From positions 56,929-104,203 of the forward strand of contig JAHEMF010000005.1 in the NCBI GenBank assembly GCA_024643795.1: DNA of 47,275 nt, in the 5' to 3' direction. The notes beneath the pieces are model-generated. The model did no database searches and was not told where the DNA came from. It worked only from the letters and a program-made list of their open reading frames with translations. Both the position numbers and the translations under genes were made by a program. This document shows, piece after piece, positions 1 to 7,983 of this stretch (the first letter of the stretch is position 1; the number at the start of each line of letters is the position of its first letter). Source of the stretch: Bacteroidota bacterium. GTDB lineage: Bacteria; Bacteroidota; Bacteroidia; AKYH767-A; OLB10.

Positions 1-1543
1 ATGTGTCTGTACAACCTGTCTGACTGTCGCTTATGGTCAGGCAAACGGTATATGTGCCTGCATTGGCGAAAATATGAATAGGGTTTTGTTGTGTTGAAGT
101 ACTTCCATCGCCAAAATCCCATAAATATGATAACTGTGCACCTGCAGAATAACTCGTAAAGTTGATTGCAATTGTACCGGCATTTTGATTCCATGTATAG
201 TATGCTGAACACGAACTTGTTGAGCCTACATAAACAGTGTCGCATGCAGTAGAAACACAATTCGAGTTACTAACGGTAAGGCATACGCCATAGATCCCGG
301 AGCTGCTATAGCTGTGTTGCGGATTTTGCATGGTTGAAGTACTGCCATCTCCAAAACTCCAGAAGTATGTCAGATTTGTTCCGGTTGAGTTATTGCCAAA
401 AGTAAAGTTGAAATTTGTTGAGTCGGCATTTACACTGAATGCTGCCTGACAGTTACTTGCGGCTAATACCTGAACAGAGTCGCAATAAGTACTGGTGCAT
501 CCGATAGCAGGGTTACCTATAGTTAAGCATACCATATACCAGCCTGGATTTTGATACGTATGAATGGGATTAGTTTGAGTGCTGGTTGTGCCATCGCCGA
601 AATCCCAAACAGAAGTAATAAAATTCCCTGTTGAGGTATTGGTAAAGTTTAAAAACGGTTGCGAAGTATTTTGAGTGTAGGTGAAGTTAGCAGTGCATGT
701 GCCTCCGCTTCCTGTAGTTACAATTACTGAATCACAATATGTGACAACACACTGTGGGTTTGATGTAGTAAGAATCAGACAGACTAAATACGTTCCCGGA
801 GCACTGTATGTGTACGTGGGTGCCTGTCCGGTACCTGACCCTCCGTCACCGAAATTCCAGAACCAACTAACCGGAGTACCAGAACCTCCACTTGAAGCGG
901 TGAATAATACTGAACCACCACCACCTACATTAGCAAAGAAATTCGCTGAACATGTGGCTGATCCTGTCACTGTAATATTTTGACAATAAGTGTCGAAGCA
1001 GTTGGTGGCTGAATCACCAATTGTTAGACAGACCAAGTAAGTTCCCGGATTGCCATAAGTGTGTACAGGATTAGCACTGGTTGAGTTGGAACCATCACCA
1101 AATGTCCAGTATTGATATGTATATGTTCCAGTTGATTGATTTGTAAAAGATATAATTGGCTGTGGTAAATTTTGAGAATAATTGAAACTGGCATTGCAAC
1201 TGCCGGCGCCACCTACTGATATAGTATCGCAATACACAGAAGTGCATGCCGGATTAGCAGATACAATGGTAAGACAAACCAAATAAGTTCCTGGGGAATT
1301 GTAAGTGTGAACCGGGTTTTGTGTAGTGGAACTTCCGTTATCTCCAAAGTCCCATATCCAAGAAACTATGTTTCCGGAAAAAACTGTTGATGAATCAAAG
1401 AATGATACACTAGTGGTACCGGCATTGGTCATGTATTGAAATGCAGCTACACACGGATTCTGCGCGTTAGCATTTTGGCCTGTTGCAAAGAACAGCAATG
1501 TAAAGGCTGCAATGAGCAATTTAAGATTAAAAGACGTTTTCAT
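1..1543 (-). CDS. Secreted multi-PKD-repeat protein, 3' part outside window
   Basis: The minus-strand frame is open from an ATG at 1543-1541 to the window edge (about 514 residues visible; the C-terminus lies to the left). The N-terminus is a signal peptide (MKTSFNLKLLIAAF... ending near NANAQ), then six tandem PKD-type domains of about 80-84 residues. Each has a W/F-x-F-G-D-G core (near 1350, 1103, 852, 600, 355 and 115) and a following NPxHTY...PGTYxVCLTI strand. Each unit carries about four cysteines in a fixed pattern (CxAxF, VCLTI, a mid-loop Cys and YC), suggesting disulfides. PKD arrays are beta-sandwich spacers in surface adhesins and secreted enzymes. A T9SS sorting domain would be expected at the unseen C-terminus; that is inference. 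A good -7 box lies upstream at 1580-1587. Ligand or enzymatic partner unknown. Confidence 0.9.
   Translation of the reverse strand, partial: MKTSFNLKLLIAAFTLLFFATGQNANAQNPCVAAFQYMTNAGTTSVSFFDSSTVFSGNIVSWIWDFGDNGSSTTQNPVHTYNSPGTYLVCLTIVSANPACTSVYCDTISVGGAGSCNASFNYSQNLPQPIISFTNQSTGTYTYQYWTFGDGSNSTSANPVHTYGNPGTYLVCLTIGDSATNCFDTYCQNITVTGSATCSANFFANVGGGGSVLFTASSGGSGTPVSWFWNFGDGGSGTGQAPTYTYSAPGTYLVCLILTTSNPQCVVTYCDSVIVTTGSGGTCTANFTYTQNTSQPFLNFTNTSTGNFITSVWDFGDGTTSTQTNPIHTYQNPGWYMVCLTIGNPAIGCTSTYCDSVQVLAASNCQAAFSVNADSTNFNFTFGNNSTGTNLTYFWSFGDGSTSTMQNPQHSYSSSGIYGVCLTVSNSNCVSTACDTVYVGSTSSCSAYYTWNQNAGTIAINFTSYSAGAQLSYLWDFGDGSTSTQQNPIHIFANAGTYTVCLTISDSQTGCTDT
104..1361 (-). repeat. Six in-frame PKD-coding tandem repeats, about 246 bp period
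   Basis: The segment coding for the F-G-D core recurs at about 1338-1361, 1091-1114, 841-864, 590-612, 344-366 and 104-126. Spacings are 247, 250, 251, 246 and 240 bp, so the units differ slightly in length but stay in frame. The repeats are diverged at nucleotide level. They are coding repeats, not CRISPR. Confidence 0.8.
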
Positions 1544-1579
1544 ATCACTGTGGTTTATGGATTTTAGCAATTACAGGTT

Positions 1580-1587
1580 CAAAGGTA
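1580..1587 (-). promoter_or_regulatory. -7 box (TACCTTTG) for the PKD-repeat gene
   Basis: On the minus strand this reads TACCTTTG, an exact match to the Bacteroidota consensus TAnnTTTG. A TTG that could be the -33 element lies 20 nt upstream (plus-strand CAA at 1608-1610). The box is 36 nt from the ATG. Confidence 0.6.
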
Positions 1588-1637
1588 CATAGCTACCATT
1601 GTTCATACAACATCAGAAATTTAATATTCTTACCTGT

Positions 1638-3104
1638 TCAAGAGTGCTTTATTTTAAATTCCTGAAGCCATTGAGAGTAATTGATTACCTCATTATCTTC
1701 GTCGGTATTCTTGTTGTAATTGTTTAAATACTTGCTAATTTTCTTAATTATGGCCTCATCCTGGCTAAAATTGACAGATTTGCTCATAGCCAATATAAGC
1801 TGGATGAATTCTTTCTCTTTCAAAAATTGTTTTTCAAGTAAAAGACCTTTGAATTCCTTGCGAACCCGCTTGATAAGGTAGTCAAGGTATATCATATCCT
1901 CTGCAGCAAACCGTACTATCATCTCCGCTACAGATATCTTTAACCTAAGAGAGTTGTCAGCTTTTCTGAATCCCGGAAGCTGGTTGAGCTTTCCAAAATT
2001 TCGTAAAGATTCCCGGATATTACCAAGGTCAAAATATAATATGGCCATATTAAGATATATGAAAATCTCGTAGAAAGGAGAACCTTTTAATTTTTTATTT
2101 GCTCTTAGTTCTTCCAAAATATTCAAAGCCTCCGGTTTGTTTAATTTGGAGTAATTGATCACAAGTGCATTGTAATAGAAGAATACATATTTCTCATAAT
2201 GCAAGTTGCCATAATCACTCATGGCAACATTGAGTTTTGATGCAAATTCCAATGAGTCATTCAGTTTGTTATTTTTAAAAAGAGAATTGACCAGGTAGGT
2301 CAGCATCTGAAGTTTTGTGTCGTGATTATTTTTATTGAACAGACCATCTTTCTCAAATTCATTGTACGTTTTAATAAGGTACTCTTCCAGTGAATGATAG
2401 TCTCTTTTTGTAAGCAGGATACGGCTTACAGCGTTATATACATGGAATTTGAATTTGGGAGAATTAAACAGGTTGGGGTCGTTTGAGTACTCTTCAATGG
2501 TTTGTTGTAGCATCCCGGTTACTGTTGTGTCGTCGCCGGAAAAAGTTTGAGAAAATTTTAAACGGTAACTTAGTACGGCAGTAATATCATCAATGGATCT
2601 GAGTTGCCTGATCCGTTCCTGATTGTCTTTTCTCTTTAGAATATATTCTTCAGGATTTATTGAAAGTGCTTCGTGTGATACTCTGATAAGTTCACTGTAA
2701 ATCATGTCAAGAATTTCAAAGTTCTCGATCTGCGATGCTTTTGTTTCTGCTTTGCGTAAGTACCACAAAGCCAGTTCAGATTCATCACGGGAAGCGAACA
2801 ATTTTGAAAGCGAAAGAAGATTAAGCAGGTATATATGTTCATCTTCCTGAAAGTGCAGACTCAGCAAACATTTATTCAGTTCGGTCATGATGCGGTTTCG
2901 TAACCGATAGTATGCGTTACGGTCGCCCTCTGGATATAATTTGTCAATGATCTTATTTTCATCATAGCCGTTTCCCGACTTGCGGATGTGATCAAAAAGT
3001 TTCAGATCTTTTCTGTCATTGCTTTGAATACGGGAGGTATATAGCTTGTAATACCTGACCTCTTCCTTCTGTAATGAATGAATAATCTGTGCAATAGTGT
3101 CCAT
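1638..3104 (-). CDS. Conserved hypothetical helical-repeat (TPR-like) protein
   Basis: About 488 residues with no signal peptide or membrane segment, predicted cytoplasmic. The sequence is almost entirely helical with repeated Leu/Tyr/Ala spacing (for example ESELALWYLRKAETKAS near residue 110 and NKPEALNILEELRANKKLKG near 345), which resembles degenerate TPR or similar alpha-solenoid units. I do not recognise a named family. The longest frame begins at a GTG at 3122; the ATG at 3104 (MDTIAQII) is preferred as the first ATG. It lies downstream of nothing on the same strand and is divergent from the T9SS cargo gene at 3193. Function unknown; a protein-interaction scaffold is the simplest inference. 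Confidence 0.75.
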   Translation of the reverse strand: MDTIAQIIHSLQKEEVRYYKLYTSRIQSNDRKDLKLFDHIRKSGNGYDENKIIDKLYPEGDRNAYYRLRNRIMTELNKCLLSLHFQEDEHIYLLNLLSLSKLFASRDESELALWYLRKAETKASQIENFEILDMIYSELIRVSHEALSINPEEYILKRKDNQERIRQLRSIDDITAVLSYRLKFSQTFSGDDTTVTGMLQQTIEEYSNDPNLFNSPKFKFHVYNAVSRILLTKRDYHSLEEYLIKTYNEFEKDGLFNKNNHDTKLQMLTYLVNSLFKNNKLNDSLEFASKLNVAMSDYGNLHYEKYVFFYYNALVINYSKLNKPEALNILEELRANKKLKGSPFYEIFIYLNMAILYFDLGNIRESLRNFGKLNQLPGFRKADNSLRLKISVAEMIVRFAAEDMIYLDYLIKRVRKEFKGLLLEKQFLKEKEFIQLILAMSKSVNFSQDEAIIKKISKYLNNYNKNTDEDNEVINYSQWLQEFKIKHS

Positions 3105-3167
3105 TAGTTGGCATTTGAACACGTAAGATATTAAAAAATAAAATTAGTAATGAGGTTTAAGGGAATG

Positions 3168-3175
3168 TATATTTG
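3168..3175 (+). promoter_or_regulatory. -7 box (TATATTTG) for the T9SS cargo gene at 3193
   Basis: Exact TAnnTTTG match 17 nt before the ATG at 3193, predicting a very short leader. No clear -33 TTTG is visible. Confidence 0.6.
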
Positions 3176-3192
3176 AACAAGAAATCAATCCT

Positions 3193-3861
3193 ATGAAAAG
3201 GTCTGTTCTAGTCTACGCCGCATTGGCATTAATGCTTGTAACCACAAACCGTGTCTTGGCACAGGGTTCTTTAGGTGTGATTTCTATGCCTGGGTTTCCT
3301 GACTTACCTGCGGATTCAGCCAAGGAAGGGCAGCTATACAATTTTCAGGTGGTTGTTTCAAACACAACGGGAAGTACCATTCAAGGTCCAATCACATTGA
3401 TGATGAGGGTAGATTCCACTGATGTTATACTTGATACAATAAATAATCCGGTCTCGGGTTCTTCAACATTCACCCAAGGCATAAATAACTTTTCCTTTAC
3501 CCAGCCCACATTTAAGACCGGTAATAATATTGTGGTGGTTTGGCCGGTTGTTAACCTCTCTGTTGCTATCGATACTTTTTATACTGATGTTTATTTTATT
3601 CCTCTGTTAAGTAATATCGAAATTGAAGACCCGTTTGGTTTAACTATTTATCCAAATCCGGCCACCGAATTCATATACCTGGAGTCCGATGGGAAATCAG
3701 AGATCTCAGAAGCCGCATTGTTCGACATACAAGGGCAACTGATAAGACGGTTTAATGACCCCGCCAGGATGATCAATATTGAACAGGTACCCACCGGGAT
3801 GTACTTTTTATACATCAATTATGGAGGCCGACAACGATATGTGAGGCTAATGATCCAATGA
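3193..3861 (+). CDS. Small T9SS-secreted protein with type A sorting domain
   Basis: 222 residues. A signal peptide (about 1-23, cleavage after VLAQ) is followed by a beta-rich region of about 120 residues resembling an Ig-like or CARDB-like fold (YNFQVVVSNTTGSTIQGPI). The C-terminal ~75 residues form a typical T9SS type A sorting domain: YPNPATEFIYL, then a central ALFDIQGQLIRRF strand and a final PTGMYFLYINYGGRQRYVRL. Such proteins cross the inner membrane by Sec and the outer membrane by T9SS, where the C-terminal domain is removed or anchored. The cargo function is not recognisable. Monocistronic, with its own promoter at 3168. Confidence 0.85.
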   Translation: MKRSVLVYAALALMLVTTNRVLAQGSLGVISMPGFPDLPADSAKEGQLYNFQVVVSNTTGSTIQGPITLMMRVDSTDVILDTINNPVSGSSTFTQGINNFSFTQPTFKTGNNIVVVWPVVNLSVAIDTFYTDVYFIPLLSNIEIEDPFGLTIYPNPATEFIYLESDGKSEISEAALFDIQGQLIRRFNDPARMINIEQVPTGMYFLYINYGGRQRYVRLMIQ

Positions 3862-3999
3862 TTGTAGCATCATTGCGATATTACGGATCCTTCTGAGCAA
3901 ACTTTGACACCCGATTATTTATGCTTCTGGAATTACATCAGGAGCAGCTCAAACTACTCAACAACAACATTTGATTCAAATAATTCAGATATTTGAGAA

Positions 4000-4707
4000 A
4001 TGTCAAAGCTTTACATAGTACCAACCCCGATCGGGAATCTTCAGGATATCACGGAAAGGGCATTGGAAGTTTTACGCACAGTTGATATAGTACTTGCTGA
4101 AGACACCCGTGTAACCGGTAACCTTCTCAAGCATTATGGTATTGACAAAAAACTTTTCGCTCATCATCAGAACAATGAACACAACAGTGTTGCCGGCGTA
4201 ATAGAAATGCTTACAGGTGGTAAGTCAGTTGCATTGGCAAGCGATGCCGGCACTCCCGGGATCTCTGACCCCGGTTTCCTTTTGGTTAGAGAGAGTGTAA
4301 GAAACAATATTGATGTTGAGGTATTACCAGGAGCAACCGCATTTGTTCCTGCCCTTATACTTTCCGGTTTGCCCTGCGACAGATTTGTGTTTGAGGGTTT
4401 CCTTCCGGTTAAAAAAGGAAGGATGACGCGTATCAATGATCTGTCCGATGAGAAAAGAACCCTTATTTTTTATGAGTCACCACATAGGATCATAAAAACT
4501 CTTGAGCAGCTTGCAGATTCATTCGGACAAGACAGGCCGGCTTCCTTAACCCGTGAGATCTCCAAGCTACATGAAGAAACAATTAGAGGCACCTTGTTCA
4601 GTATTGCAGAACACTTCAGACAAAATGACCCCAGAGGTGAAATGGTACTTGTTGTTGGTGGTAATCCCGCTACCGGATCTGTAAGCAGGTTGAGCAGTAC
4701 TCCCTAA
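4000..4707 (+). CDS. rsmI: 16S rRNA (cytidine1402-2'-O)-methyltransferase RsmI
   Basis: 235 residues, the usual length for the short form. It uses SAM to methylate the ribose 2'-OH of C1402 in 16S rRNA, in the decoding centre of the 30S subunit. Family signatures: N-terminal LYIVPTPIGNLQDIT, the LAEDTRVTGNLLKHYGI segment, SDAGTPGISDPGF (SAM-binding loop), VLPGATAFVPALILSGLP and FYESPHRI, with the TREISKLHEE motif near 185. All blocks of the tetrapyrrole-methylase fold are in order. Stand-alone, with a small hairpin directly at its stop codon. Confidence 0.95.
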   Translation: MSKLYIVPTPIGNLQDITERALEVLRTVDIVLAEDTRVTGNLLKHYGIDKKLFAHHQNNEHNSVAGVIEMLTGGKSVALASDAGTPGISDPGFLLVRESVRNNIDVEVLPGATAFVPALILSGLPCDRFVFEGFLPVKKGRMTRINDLSDEKRTLIFYESPHRIIKTLEQLADSFGQDRPASLTREISKLHEETIRGTLFSIAEHFRQNDPRGEMVLVVGGNPATGSVSRLSSTP

Positions 4708-4721
4708 AGCGAACGCTTTTT
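4706..4721 (+). terminator. Short terminator-like hairpin after rsmI
   Basis: AAAGC-GAAC-GCTTT forms a 5-bp stem with a 4-nt loop, starting within the rsmI stop codon and running into a T-run of five. Small and AT-closed, so of moderate strength. Confidence 0.4.
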
Positions 4722-4776
4722 AATTAAAGAGAGATTTTATCTACTTTAACTGCGTTTAATTCAATCCGGTATTTAT

Positions 4777-5925
4777 TTGAAAGCTTCCCGTATAGAATCA
4801 ATTGATTGGTTGCGCGGTTTTGTAATGATACTGATGGCGCTTGACCATGTCCGCGATTTCTTTCATTCTTTTCATGGAGATCCGCTCGGCCCTGACGCAG
4901 GACCATTTTTGTACGGTACACGCTGGATAACACACTTGTGTGCTCCTATATTTGTACTCCTTGCAGGAATAGCAGCCGGGCTGGTTGGTAAAAGGAGAAG
5001 CAAAAGCGAGCTTTCGGCATTTTTGTTGTCTCGTGGTTTATGGCTTATTTTTATTGAAATAACTATTGTTTCGCTGGGATGGAAATTTAATTTTTCAAAT
5101 CATCCTGCATTTTTCCTGCAGGTAATTTGGGCCATAGGAATAAGCATGGTTTTTATGTCGTTTCTGGTATTCTTTTCAACAAGATTTAGTTTGATCATTG
5201 GAATATTGGTAATAGCCGGTCATAACCTGTTAGGCTATATGATGCCCGAATCATCGATACCAGCAATTGATCCAGCATGGATGGGAATTGAAAGGCGGAT
5301 CTTTGTTGAGGTTGCAGGTCTCAGGGTTCTTGTAGCATATCCATTTTTAGCCTGGCTTGGGATCATGGCACTAGGATATGGTTTATCTCCCTTGTTCAAT
5401 TTACGACCAGCCAAACGTGCCAGTATATTTGCCTATTTGGGTTTTGGTTCACTGCTGGTTTTCGCGCTTTTAAGGTTCACGAATTTTTATGGTGACACGG
5501 ATGTGTGGGTAGAGGGGGTAAGCAATTTAGATACCTTTATGAGGTTTATGGACGTTCAAAAATACCCTCCATCACTACTGTATACACTGGCTACTTTAGG
5601 AGTCGGATTTTTATTGCTTTCAGTAATTGAAAAGGTAAAGCTTCCATTTCACGATCAGGTGATCACCATAGGCAAAGTTCCATTCTTTTATTACATACTC
5701 CACATTTATCTAATTCACATCCTGGCTATAATTGCAGGTGTGATGGCGGGTTTTGAGTTTTCAGAAATGACCGGTAGTTTCCGTGATATTCCACAGGATT
5801 ATGGATTTGGATTATGGGTGGTATATCTTGTTTGGATCGGGATAGTGGTGGCACTATACCCGTTATGCAAATGGTTTGCAGGAGTTAAGGAGCGTACCCG
5901 CAGCAGAATTTTATCATATTTGTGA
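4777..5925 (+). CDS. DUF1624 / heparan-alpha-glucosaminide N-acetyltransferase-like membrane protein
   Basis: 382 residues with about ten hydrophobic segments. The N-terminus RIESIDWLRGFVMILMALDHV is the hallmark of the DUF1624/HGSNAT-like group, with the DH pair (D23, H24) at the membrane face that is conserved in acyl transfer enzymes of this type. These proteins are thought to move acetyl or acyl groups across the inner membrane onto sugars; the substrate here is unknown. The start is a TTG at 4777; the next ATG (residue 17) would cut into the conserved motif, so the TTG is kept. The TTG also sits inside a -7-like sequence (TTTATTTG, 4772-4779), so the real start is not secure. Stand-alone; its 3' end faces the convergent dehydrogenase gene. 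Confidence 0.8.
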   Translation: MKASRIESIDWLRGFVMILMALDHVRDFFHSFHGDPLGPDAGPFLYGTRWITHLCAPIFVLLAGIAAGLVGKRRSKSELSAFLLSRGLWLIFIEITIVSLGWKFNFSNHPAFFLQVIWAIGISMVFMSFLVFFSTRFSLIIGILVIAGHNLLGYMMPESSIPAIDPAWMGIERRIFVEVAGLRVLVAYPFLAWLGIMALGYGLSPLFNLRPAKRASIFAYLGFGSLLVFALLRFTNFYGDTDVWVEGVSNLDTFMRFMDVQKYPPSLLYTLATLGVGFLLLSVIEKVKLPFHDQVITIGKVPFFYYILHIYLIHILAIIAGVMAGFEFSEMTGSFRDIPQDYGFGLWVVYLVWIGIVVALYPLCKWFAGVKERTRSRILSYL

Positions 5926-5957
5926 CAACGTTTATTGGAATGCCTGACGCTGCATCA

Positions 5958-6000
5958 TAGCCCCGATAGCAGTGAGCTCTGCCGAACGGATAGCGGGACC
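5958..6000 (+). repeat. 43-nt structured intergenic repeat, copy 1
   Basis: Begins TAGCCCCGATAG and ends GATAGCGGGACC. It matches the copy at 37834-37876 at 36 of 43 positions with no gaps. The ends are semi-complementary (CCCGaTA against TAgCGGG), and the middle forms a hairpin GCAG...CTGC. It lies between the convergent 3' ends of the DUF1624 gene and the acyl-CoA dehydrogenase gene. It resembles the TAGCCCYGAT...ATAGCRGGA class of intergenic palindromes I recall from Bacteroidota genomes (memory, not searched). Role unknown; no T-run, so not a classical terminator. Confidence 0.65.
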
Positions 6001-6055
6001 GCAGGATCAAATAAGAACCACCCCAGGCGCTTCAAATACGTTTACTAAAAAATTT

Positions 6056-7234
6056 TCAGGTAAATGCGTTTTCACCGGTGACGTCCATTCCGGTAATAAG
6101 GAGATGGATATCGTGTGTGCCTTCGTATGTTATAACAGACTCAAGATTCATCATATGGCGCATAATAGGATATTCGCCGGTTATGCCCATGCCGCCATGG
6201 ATCTGACGTGCCTCGCGGGCTATTTCAAGAGCCATGTTGACGTTGTTTCTTTTCGCCATAGAAATTTGCGCCGGTGTGGCACGGTTCTCATTTTTGAGCA
6301 CTCCCAAACGCCAGGTTAGCAGTTGTGCTTTGGTGATCTCGGTGATCATTTCAGCAAGTTTCTTTTGTTGTAACTGGAAACCTCCAATCGGCCTACCGAA
6401 CTGCTGGCGTTCTTTTGAGTAACGCAATGCTGAATCGTAACAGTCCATTGCAGCACCTATAGCTCCCCATGAAATTCCAAATCGGGCGGAATTCAAACAA
6501 CCTAATGGACCTTTCAAACCTTTTACATTGGGTAAAATATTTTCCTTGGGTACTCTAACGTTATCGAATACAAGTTCTCCGGTTGCCGATGCACGCAACG
6601 ACCATTTATTGTGAGTTTCAGGAGTAGTGAATCCTTCCATGCCACGTTCAACAATTAAGCCACGTATCACACCTTCTTCATCTTTAGCCCATACAACAGC
6701 TACCTGTGCAAAGGGTGAATTACTGATCCACATCTTTGCGCCGTTAAGGATAACGTGGTCGCCATCATCTTTGATGTTGGTAACCATTCCTCCGGGATTC
6801 GAACCATGATCAGGTTCAGTTAGTCCGAAACAACCCATCCATTCACCAGATGCCAGTTTGGGTAAAAACTTCTTACGTTGCTCTTCGCTGCCATAAGTAT
6901 AAATAGGGTACATGACCAGTGAGCTCTGAACGGATGCAGTAGAGCGTATTCCACTATCACCTCTTTCCAGCTCCTGCATGATAAGTCCGTAAGAGATCTG
7001 ATCTAATCCGCCCCCGCCATATTCAACAGGAATATATGGACCAAAAGCGCCAACCTCGGCAAGCCCTTTGATCAGGTGTTTTGGAAATTCAGCCTTCTGA
7101 CATGCGTCTTCAATGATGGGTGAAACTTCCTTCTTAACCCAGGCCCGGGCCGAATCACGTATCAGTTTATGTTCTTCAGTGAGTAATTCGTCTAACAAAT
7201 AGTAGTCGGGTGCTATAAAGCGATCGGTGGCCAT
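6056..7234 (-). CDS. Acyl-CoA dehydrogenase, glutaryl-CoA dehydrogenase type
   Basis: 392 residues, full length. A FAD enzyme predicted to oxidise and decarboxylate glutaryl-CoA to crotonyl-CoA in lysine/tryptophan breakdown. Evidence: the RSTASVQSSLVMYPIYTYG block characteristic of glutaryl-CoA dehydrogenases, FGLTEPDHGSNPGGM (FAD/substrate loop), KMWISNSPFAQVAVVWAK, RQQFGRPIGGFQLQQKKLA, RQIHGGMGITGEYP, and the catalytic base E371 in VITYEGTHDIH (E370 in the human enzyme). An exact -7 box is 38 nt upstream (7273-7280). No other pathway gene is adjacent. A related short-chain acyl-CoA dehydrogenase is possible, but the SVQSSLVM block favours GCDH. Confidence 0.88.
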   Translation of the reverse strand: MATDRFIAPDYYLLDELLTEEHKLIRDSARAWVKKEVSPIIEDACQKAEFPKHLIKGLAEVGAFGPYIPVEYGGGGLDQISYGLIMQELERGDSGIRSTASVQSSLVMYPIYTYGSEEQRKKFLPKLASGEWMGCFGLTEPDHGSNPGGMVTNIKDDGDHVILNGAKMWISNSPFAQVAVVWAKDEEGVIRGLIVERGMEGFTTPETHNKWSLRASATGELVFDNVRVPKENILPNVKGLKGPLGCLNSARFGISWGAIGAAMDCYDSALRYSKERQQFGRPIGGFQLQQKKLAEMITEITKAQLLTWRLGVLKNENRATPAQISMAKRNNVNMALEIAREARQIHGGMGITGEYPIMRHMMNLESVITYEGTHDIHLLITGMDVTGENAFT

Positions 7235-7272
7235 AGGCTGGTGATTTATTTGAATAAGTTTACTTGGGGCTG

Positions 7273-7280
7273 CAAAGATA
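7273..7280 (-). promoter_or_regulatory. -7 box (TATCTTTG) for the acyl-CoA dehydrogenase gene
   Basis: Plus-strand CAAAGATA, minus-strand TATCTTTG, an exact TAnnTTTG match 38 nt from the ATG at 7234. Confidence 0.6.
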
Positions 7281-7305
7281 AAAATTTAGACCTTGTTAAA
7301 TGCGG

Positions 7306-7917
7306 TTAACGAATAACCATGAAACTGCCTGTAAAGCGTGGTGAATTGTTGCGGCTTACTGTGATAGAGAATACGCCCGGTGTAAATTTCTCAGCTTTTA
7401 TAGGTATGCTATTCTCGCGTGTTTCGCCTTTAAGTATAAGCTTACCCATGGTATCGAAGACCTCATAATTATGGATCTCGTTATTGCTGTTTGAAAAGTA
7501 TAATGTACAACTTCCTTTACAGGGATTAGGAAAAATATTGAACCCATCTGTATTATATCCTATATACAAAACCGATAGTGTTTTACTGGTGATGCCGAGA
7601 GAGCTCACTTCGATACGGTAGTAATTAATGCTGTTATTTTCCGGTGAATCATGAGTCCACACATACGACTCATCAAATGTCGGATTACCACATACTCCCT
7701 GAAATTCATAAACCTCTTCAAAATTCTGTAGGTCTGTTGAGTGCATAATCTTTACTCCCTGACAAGTTACGCCGCCTTTTACAGTAAAAGCAAGTAGAAT
7801 TCCATCTGAGGTTTGCTGCCCAGCAAAGTATACAAACACACTATCGCCCTGCAGCTGAGCTGAAGAAGGGAAACCATAGAATAAAAGTGTGATTAGTATC
7901 AGTAATCGCCTCATCAT
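7306..7917 (-). CDS. Small T9SS-secreted protein with C-terminal sorting domain
   Basis: About 203 residues from the ATG at 7917 (the frame extends to a TTG at 7947, but two consecutive ATGs directly precede the signal peptide MMRRLLILITLLFYGFPSSAQ). The central part has a four-cysteine-containing beta region (GGVTCQGVKIMHSTDLQNFEEVY) of fibronectin-like character. The C-terminal ~75 residues are a T9SS type A sorting domain: FNIFPNPCKGSCTLYF, VFDTMGKLILKGE, FTPGVFSITVSR. Predicted to be exported by Sec and then T9SS. Same strand as, and 66 bp downstream of, the M1 peptidase gene, so possibly co-transcribed. Molecular function unknown. Confidence 0.82.
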   Translation of the reverse strand: MMRRLLILITLLFYGFPSSAQLQGDSVFVYFAGQQTSDGILLAFTVKGGVTCQGVKIMHSTDLQNFEEVYEFQGVCGNPTFDESYVWTHDSPENNSINYYRIEVSSLGITSKTLSVLYIGYNTDGFNIFPNPCKGSCTLYFSNSNNEIHNYEVFDTMGKLILKGETRENSIPIKAEKFTPGVFSITVSRNNSPRFTGSFMVIR

Positions 7918-7983
7918 TTTTCTATTGAGGTAATGTACTTTTAACAACGTGTAAGGATAATAGTTATTACACTGGCTATACTT

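Noticed and set aside
681-983. Plus-strand frame of 100 codons
   Set aside because: Antisense to the PKD-repeat gene; proline-rich translation is an artefact of the reverse complement of the repeats.
104-1361. Regular ~246-bp repeats as a possible CRISPR or satellite array
   Set aside because: They encode in-frame PKD domains with diverged nucleotides; no short identical repeats with unique spacers.
5972-6319. Open frame of 115 codons on the plus strand
   Set aside because: Starts inside the 43-nt repeat and then runs antisense to the well-supported acyl-CoA dehydrogenase gene; no protein-like pattern.
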